From: Silanimonas sp044377035
Lineage (GTDB): Bacteria > Pseudomonadota > Gammaproteobacteria > Xanthomonadales > Xanthomonadaceae
Direction of reading: 5' to 3'
Assembly (NCBI RefSeq): GCF_044377035.1
Contig: NZ_JBILJW010000002.1
Coordinates: forward strand, 124,001-188,000
Length of the DNA: 64,000 nt
The stretch's first letter is position 1, and each line of letters opens with the position of its first letter. Shown in pieces: positions 59,548-64,000 of the stretch. The position numbers and the translations under genes are program-made. The notes under the pieces are model-generated. The model worked only from the letters and a program-made list of their open reading frames with translations, was not told the origin of the DNA and did no database searches.

Positions 59548-60057
59548 TTACTGCAGGCGCGCCTGAAGCAGGCCCAGCAGCTCGCCCGCCGCGCCGCCAC
59601 TGATCGCCGCGCCCTCCGGGCTGATGGCGTCGACGCGCACTGTCTCGCCACGCGCTGCCAGCCGAACGAGGAAGCTCTCGCCACGGAACCCGACCTCGTA
59701 GCTGTTCAGTGCCGCGACGGGCGTGGCCGTGGCGCCATCAATGCGGCCGAGCGCCAGGCCGACGCGGCGGAACGCGTTCTCGGCCGTATCGCTGATGTCG
59801 AAACTGGTGGCCACGCCAAGGGCCGCGGGCGGCGCCTCGCCGGGTGACGCCGTGCCAGCGGCGGCCGGCGGGATCTGGAGCGCCGCGCTCGACGACGGCA
59901 GGACGAGGTCCGGCGGCACTTCGAGCGGACGGCTCTCGCGACTTTCGAGGTACGGGGCGTCCTTGCCGCGGAAGAGCGAGCATCCGGACAGGGCGACGGT
60001 CGCCGCAGTGGCGAGGAGGCCGAGGATCAGCGGGCGCTTCAGGGTGGACAGGGGCAT
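59548..60057 (-). CDS. bamC: Short BamC-like outer-membrane lipoprotein
   Basis: The product is 169 aa. I chose the ATG at 60057 because GGAG lies 7 nt before it; the ATG at 60063 is too close. The lipobox is TVALSGCSLF, followed by APYLESRESRPLEVPPDL, the flexible BamC N-terminus that wraps BamD. One helix-grip domain follows (ENAFRRVGLALGRIDGATAT). The second helix-grip domain of E. coli BamC (344 aa) is missing. Position right after dapA (16 bp) matches E. coli dapA-bamC. It is part of the outer-membrane protein assembly machine by inference. Confidence 0.82.
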   Translation of the reverse strand: MPLSTLKRPLILGLLATAATVALSGCSLFRGKDAPYLESRESRPLEVPPDLVLPSSSAALQIPPAAAGTASPGEAPPAALGVATSFDISDTAENAFRRVGLALGRIDGATATPVAALNSYEVGFRGESFLVRLAARGETVRVDAISPEGAAISGGAAGELLGLLQARLQ

Positions 60058-60073
60058 GGACATCTCCAGGGAA

Positions 60074-60976
60074 TCAGGCGGCGCGACGCGCGGCCGAGGC
60101 TTCGGCGCGTTCGACGAGGGACAACATGACCGCCAGCGACGCAGTGTGCGGCGCCTCGAGCGGGAGCAGCGGCAAGCGCAGGTCGGCACCGAAACCTTGG
60201 GCCTTCAGCAAGGCCTTCAGCGGAATCGGGTTCGGCGCGCAGCCGAGGAAATCGTAGAGCGGTCGTAGGCCGGCGTCCTGAACCGCGGCAGCGTCGAACG
60301 CGCCGTCGCGAGCGGCCGCGGCGATCCCTGCAAAGCTGGCGGGAACGACGTTCGAGGCCACCGAAATCACGCCCACGGCACCGGCGCGCATGGCTTCCAC
60401 GAAGGTCGGATCGTCGCCCGACAGCAACGCGAAGCCCGGGGCGGCGAGCGGCGCCAGGGCTGCCCAGCGTTCGGCGTCGCCACGCGCTTCCTTCAGACCG
60501 ACGATGCCGTCGACGCCGACCAGTTCCGCCACCGTCTCCGGCGCCATGTCGACCCCGGTGCGACCCGGCACGTTGTAGAGGATCACGGGCAGCCCACCCT
60601 GCGCCGCCACCGCGCGATAGTGCGCCACCAGGCCAGCGGGCGTGGGGCGCACGTAGGGCGGCGTGACGACCAAAGCAGCCTGCGCGCCCAACTCCGCGGC
60701 ACGACGGGTCTGGGCGATGGTTTTGGCGGTGTTCGAGAGCCCGGTGCCGGCGATCACGCCGATACGACCGGCGACGACGCGAACGGCTTCGACCAGCAGC
60801 GTGTCGTATTCATCGTCCGTGAGCGCCGCCGCCTCACCGGTGGAGCCAGCCACCACAACAGCGGACGTGCCCGACGCGATCTGTTTTTCCAGCATCTGCG
60901 CCCAGGCACGGAGGTCCAAGGTCCCGTCGATGGAAAACGGGGTGGCAAGCGCGGTGATGCTGCCGGAAAGTCGCAA
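60074..60976 (-). CDS. dapA: 4-hydroxy-tetrahydrodipicolinate synthase
   Basis: The product is 300 aa. The start is a TTG (complement of 60974-60976), which puts LSGSITALATPF at the family's normal place; no ATG is available nearby. VVAGSTGEAAALTDDEY, LYNVPGRTGVDM (Tyr of the triad) and VGLKEARGD (Schiff-base Lys) are present. It condenses pyruvate and aspartate semialdehyde in lysine and diaminopimelate synthesis. The gene is divergent from gcvR and upstream of bamC. Confidence 0.96.
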   Translation of the reverse strand: MRLSGSITALATPFSIDGTLDLRAWAQMLEKQIASGTSAVVVAGSTGEAAALTDDEYDTLLVEAVRVVAGRIGVIAGTGLSNTAKTIAQTRRAAELGAQAALVVTPPYVRPTPAGLVAHYRAVAAQGGLPVILYNVPGRTGVDMAPETVAELVGVDGIVGLKEARGDAERWAALAPLAAPGFALLSGDDPTFVEAMRAGAVGVISVASNVVPASFAGIAAAARDGAFDAAAVQDAGLRPLYDFLGCAPNPIPLKALLKAQGFGADLRLPLLPLEAPHTASLAVMLSLVERAEASAARRAA

Positions 60977-61012
60977 GGCAGGGCTCGTTCGGTGGGGGAG
61001 AAATGAGCCTTG

Positions 61013-61042
61013 ATGTTACTTGCGGCGCGAAGAACGCGGCAA
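61013..61042 (-). promoter_or_regulatory. Promoter of dapA-bamC
   Basis: On the minus strand TTGCCG and TAACAT are spaced by 18 nt, giving a leader of about 30 nt before the TTG start. It overlaps the gcvR promoter almost completely. Confidence 0.5.
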
Positions 61043-61049
61043 GTATGCT
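61020..61049 (+). promoter_or_regulatory. Promoter of gcvR, predicted leaderless
   Basis: TTGCGG and TATGCT are spaced by 18 nt. The -10 box ends 7 nt before the gcvR ATG at 61057, and no Shine-Dalgarno is present. Confidence 0.58.
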
Positions 61050-61056
61050 GCCGGCA

Positions 61057-61617
61057 ATGAGTGAATCCACGCCCCGTCCGCCGTCGAACGAAAACCTGCT
61101 GCTGATCAGCGCGTATTCGACCCATCCGGACTCCCCGCTCCTCGCCGTCAGCCGACGCATCGCCGACTCGGGCTGCAACCTCGCCGACGCCCGTCTTTCC
61201 ACCGTGGGCCGGGATGTGTCGGTCACGGCGCTCGCCACCGGCTCCTGGGATGCGGTCGCCAAGTTGGAGGCGATGCTCGGCCGGATGGAGCGCGACGACG
61301 GGATGAAGATCCACTGGTATCGCACCGGCCCGAAGCCCGTGCAGTCCAACCTGATCCCCTACATCGTCGAGGTGGTCGCCTCCGACCGCCCGGGCATCCT
61401 CTACCAGCTCGCGGATTTCTTCGACCGCCAGGGCATCACCGTAGAGAACCTGCAGTGCTCGCGCTATCGCGCCATGCAGACCGGCGCGGACATGTTCTCC
61501 GCGCACGTCACGATCGGCGTGCCGGCCAGCATGCACATCGCCGCGCTGCGCGACGACTTCCTCGCCTTCTGCGACGACCTGAACCTCGACGCCATCATGG
61601 ACCCGATGAAGTTCTGA
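61057..61617 (+). CDS. gcvR: Glycine cleavage system repressor-like ACT-domain protein (GcvR family)
   Basis: The product is 186 aa. Two ACT domains can be seen: one from LLLISAYSTHPDSPLLAVSR and a second from IPYIVEVVASDRPGILYQLA. E. coli GcvR has the same two-domain layout and acts by binding GcvA, not DNA. Location beside dapA matches many proteobacteria, so it may instead sense an amino acid for another target. I start it at 61057; the longer frame upstream would run through the promoter. A terminator follows. Confidence 0.85.
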   Translation: MSESTPRPPSNENLLLISAYSTHPDSPLLAVSRRIADSGCNLADARLSTVGRDVSVTALATGSWDAVAKLEAMLGRMERDDGMKIHWYRTGPKPVQSNLIPYIVEVVASDRPGILYQLADFFDRQGITVENLQCSRYRAMQTGADMFSAHVTIGVPASMHIAALRDDFLAFCDDLNLDAIMDPMKF

Positions 61618-61681
61618 CGCCGATGACCCCATGCCTCCATTGATTCGCCGCCGCGCCGCGTGACCATCGCACGCCGACACC

Positions 61682-61717
61682 CAGCCGCCATGACGCCCCC
61701 GCGTGATGGCGGCTTTT
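61682..61717 (+). terminator. Intrinsic terminator after gcvR
   Basis: AGCCGCCAT / ATGGCGGCT form a 9-bp outer stem. An inner ACGC/GCGT stem and a CCCC loop lie inside it. TTTTTCTTT follows. Confidence 0.88.
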
Positions 61718-61754
61718 TCTTTGCCGCATCCCTGCCCCGCCCCGAGGAGCTTCC

Positions 61755-63152
61755 ATGACGCAGAGCAAGCGCATCTACGTGCTCGACACCAACGTGCTGA
61801 TGCACGACCCGACGGCGCTGTTCAAGTTCGAGGAACACGACGTGTTCCTGCCGATGATGGTTTTGGAGGAACTCGACAACAACAAGAAGGGGCAAACGGA
61901 ATCGGCCCGCAATGCGCGCCAGGTCAGCCGCTTCCTCAACGAGTTGGTCGTGGCCCACGGCAATCGTGGCATCGAGGGCGGCATCAGCCTGCTGCGTCCG
62001 AAGGAGCTGCAGCTGCGGGCGGCGGACATGCTCGGCCGGCTGCTGTTCCAGACCAAGCCGGTCGACATCAGCAAGGGCTTCGGCACGGTGCTGCCGGACA
62101 ACCAGATCCTCGGCTCGATCCTGCAACTGCGGATGGAGAACCCGAGCACGCCGGTGGTGCTGGTGTCGAAGGACATCAACCTGCGCATCAAGGCGAGCAT
62201 CGTCGGCGTGCAGGCCGAGGACTACGAGAACGACCGGGCGCTCGACGATTTCAACCTGCTCTACACCGGCGCGACCCAGCTGCCCGAGGATTTCTGGAAG
62301 CGTCACGGCGACAGCCTCCGCAGCTGGACCGAGCGCGGCCGCACCTTCTACGAGATCAAGGCCGCCCCCGAGGATGGTTGGTACGCCAACCAGTACCTCT
62401 ACCTTCCCGGCGAGGACGATGTCGAACTGAAGGTGGCGAAGCTCGACGGCGATCGCGCGGTGCTGCAGATCGTCGAGGACTTCCGCTCGCCCAACCGACA
62501 GGTCTGGGGCATCAACGCGCGCAACCGCGAACAGAACTTCGCTCTGAACGCCTTGATGGACCCGGAGATCGACTTCGTCACCCTGCTCGGCACCGCAGGC
62601 ACCGGCAAGACGCTGCTGGCGCTGGCCGCCGGCCTAGCGCAGACCATGGACGTGCAGCGCTACCGCGAGATCATCATGACCCGTGCGACGGTGAGCGTCG
62701 GCGAGGACATCGGCTTCCTGCCCGGCACGGAGGAAGAGAAGATGACGCCGTGGATGGGCGCGCTCACCGACAACCTCGAGGTGCTGACGCACGCCGAGGA
62801 CCAAGGCAGCTGGGGCCGCGGCGCGACCAATGACTTGCTCGCCAGCCGCATCAAGATCCGCTCGATGAACTTCATGCGCGGCCGGACTTTCCTCAACCGT
62901 TGGGTGATCGTCGACGAGGCGCAGAACCTGACGCCGAAGCAGATCAAGACCCTGATCACCCGCGCCGGCCCCGGCACCAAGATCATCTGCATGGGCAACG
63001 TTGAACAGATCGACACACCCTACCTCACCGAAACGACCTCGGGCCTCACCTACGCCGTGGATCGTTTCAAGAGCTGGGCGCACAGCGCGCACATCACGCT
63101 GCGCCGCGGTGAGCGTTCGCGCTTGGCCGATTTCGCCTCCGAGGTGCTCTGA
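61755..63152 (+). CDS. PhoH family protein with N-terminal PIN domain
   Basis: The product is 465 aa. The PIN domain (about residues 5-150) begins IYVLDTNVLMHDP with further acids in VLEELDNNKKG. The PhoH P-loop ATPase (about 245-460) has LLGTAGTGKTLLALAA and VIVDEAQNLTPKQIKTLITR. This PIN-PhoH fusion (YlaK/PhoH2 type) is linked to RNA unwinding and cleavage in studied relatives. A GGAG lies 5 nt before the ATG. The stop is directly followed by the thiD start. Confidence 0.93.
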   Translation: MTQSKRIYVLDTNVLMHDPTALFKFEEHDVFLPMMVLEELDNNKKGQTESARNARQVSRFLNELVVAHGNRGIEGGISLLRPKELQLRAADMLGRLLFQTKPVDISKGFGTVLPDNQILGSILQLRMENPSTPVVLVSKDINLRIKASIVGVQAEDYENDRALDDFNLLYTGATQLPEDFWKRHGDSLRSWTERGRTFYEIKAAPEDGWYANQYLYLPGEDDVELKVAKLDGDRAVLQIVEDFRSPNRQVWGINARNREQNFALNALMDPEIDFVTLLGTAGTGKTLLALAAGLAQTMDVQRYREIIMTRATVSVGEDIGFLPGTEEEKMTPWMGALTDNLEVLTHAEDQGSWGRGATNDLLASRIKIRSMNFMRGRTFLNRWVIVDEAQNLTPKQIKTLITRAGPGTKIICMGNVEQIDTPYLTETTSGLTYAVDRFKSWAHSAHITLRRGERSRLADFASEVL

Positions 63153-63956
63153 GTGCACGAACGCGTCATCTCGGCCCTGACCATCGCCGGCTCGGACAGC
63201 GGCGGTGGCGCGGGCATCCAAGCCGACCTCAAGGCCTTCGCCGCACACGGCGTGCACGGGCTCTCCGCGCTCGCCGCCCTGACCGCCCAGCACACCCGCG
63301 GCGTCACCGCCGTGCATGCGCCCGATGTCGGCTTCCTGCGGGCGCAGATCGACGCCTGCTTCGAGGACTTCGACGTGCGCGCGGTGAAGCTCGGCATGCT
63401 CGCCACGGCCGACATCATCCATGCCGTGGCCGACGCACTGGCGCATTGGAAGCCCGCGGCGCTGGTCGTCGACCCGGTGATGGTGGCGACCAGCGGCGCC
63501 AAGCTGCTGGCCGACGACGCCCTCGACGCACTGCGCACGAGGCTGCTGCCCATGGCGACGGTGCTGACGCCGAACCTGCCCGAAGCCGAACTGCTGCTCG
63601 GGCGCCGGATCGCCCCGGGCGCGGACGCCGATGCCGCACTTGTCGAACTACTCGACCTCGGCGCCGACGGCGTGCTGCTGAAAGGCGGGCATCTCGCCGA
63701 GGCCGAAGTGATCGACCGCTTCGGCAGCGGCGTGCTGCGCGCGAGCTTCCGCAGCCGCCGCCTGCCACTGGAAGGCCATGGCACGGGCTGCACGCTGGCC
63801 TCGGCGATTGCGGCGAATCTCGCCCTCGGCGAGACACCGTCGCAGGCCGCCCGCCTCGGCACCGAATACATCGCCGGCGCGTTGGCGGCCGGGTACCGCC
63901 CCGGTCTCGGCGACGTCGTCGTGCTCGACCACTTCTGGCGCTTCCGCGAACGATGA
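63153..63956 (+). CDS. thiD: Hydroxymethylpyrimidine/phosphomethylpyrimidine kinase
   Basis: The product is 267 aa from a GTG immediately after the phoH stop. TIAGSDSGGGAGIQADLKAF, VDPVMVATSGAKLL and EGHGTGCTLASAIAANLA (catalytic region of ribokinase-like kinases) identify ThiD of thiamine synthesis. No thiC, thiE or other thi gene lies in the window. The stop overlaps the next ATG. Confidence 0.95.
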   Translation: MHERVISALTIAGSDSGGGAGIQADLKAFAAHGVHGLSALAALTAQHTRGVTAVHAPDVGFLRAQIDACFEDFDVRAVKLGMLATADIIHAVADALAHWKPAALVVDPVMVATSGAKLLADDALDALRTRLLPMATVLTPNLPEAELLLGRRIAPGADADAALVELLDLGADGVLLKGGHLAEAEVIDRFGSGVLRASFRSRRLPLEGHGTGCTLASAIAANLALGETPSQAARLGTEYIAGALAAGYRPGLGDVVVLDHFWRFRER

Positions 63957-64000
63957 TCGACCAGCTGCCGCGCTGGGTCTGGGTGGCCGGTGGCGCACTG
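63953..64000 (+). CDS. Start of a membrane-protein gene, truncated by window edge
   Basis: An ATG overlaps the thiD stop (ATGA) and 16 codons are visible (MIDQLPRWVWVAGGAL). The hydrophobic start would suit a DUF1275/YoaK-type membrane protein, but the visible part is too short to decide. Confidence 0.45.
   Translation, partial: MIDQLPRWVWVAGGAL

Noticed and set aside
1..64000. CRISPR arrays, insertion sequences, prophage or integrase genes
   Set aside because: I found no regularly spaced repeats, transposase or recombinase motifs, or terminal inverted repeats. Large repeats are limited to the mshQ pair.

Overview
The window is a GC-rich (roughly two-thirds G+C), densely packed chromosomal segment. 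Three things point to a gammaproteobacterium, most likely of the Lysobacterales/Xanthomonadales: the gene repertoire, the gene order (queG divergent from nnr-tsaE-amiB-mutL; pcnB-folK-panBCD-pgi; bamC-dapA divergent from gcvR; metG-rsxAB) and large TonB-dependent receptors of the xanthomonad type. I see no insertion sequence, prophage, CRISPR array or replication origin. Nearly all of it is a core chromosome. The accessory parts are the pilus cluster, the receptor/peptidase island and one decayed protease gene.

Layout. 1-5165: the start of a secreted protein (minus strand, cut by the edge), a HerA-like ATPase with an overlapping membrane-protein gene, an AbgT-type transporter, and greB. 5166-24989: a complete minus-strand MSHA type IV pilus operon in the classical order mshI-I2-J-K-L-M-N-E-G-F-B-A-C-D-O-P-Q, but without mshH and with two tandem mshQ genes. 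25112-31240: a small membrane protein, pirin, a coiled-coil membrane protein and rimO on minus; a dienelactone-hydrolase-like enzyme, a HIT protein and a DUF4153-like membrane protein on plus. 31310-33337: the remnant of a subtilisin-like protease, then dcd and apbC. 33437-41564: TonB receptor, S9 peptidase, TonB receptor. 41677-44952: metG, rsxA, rsxB. 44931-53300: TraB/GumN protein, DUF1684 lipoprotein, mutL, amiB, tsaE, nnr and the divergent queG. 53338-58913: pgi, panD, panC, panB, folK, pcnB. 59007-64000: tRNA-Glu(CTC), a 7Fe ferredoxin, bamC, dapA, gcvR, a PhoH/PIN protein, thiD and the first codons of a further gene.

How the parts work together. The pilus operon supplies the whole machine: inner-membrane alignment proteins (MshI, I2, J, K), secretin (MshL), AAA ATPase and TPR partner (MshM, MshN), extension motor with an intact c-di-GMP-binding MshEN module (MshE), platform (MshG), pilins (MshB, A, C, D, O, P) and two giant tip-adhesin candidates. 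An internal promoter before mshB and a strong hairpin after mshA probably set the excess of major pilin. The two adhesins share a nearly identical C-terminal half (DUF6701) but carry different N-terminal binding modules: LamG in one, an L-type-lectin-like fold in the other. I regard this as the most interesting feature of the window. The receptor-peptidase-receptor island suggests uptake and cleavage of peptides. The pan cluster makes pantothenate.

A second pattern concerns transcription starts. In four genes (nnr, queG, amiB, gcvR) a plausible -10 box ends exactly 7 nt before the ATG, which predicts leaderless mRNAs. For nnr/queG the whole 24-bp divergent intergenic region consists of two overlapping -10 boxes flanked by 7 nt on each side.
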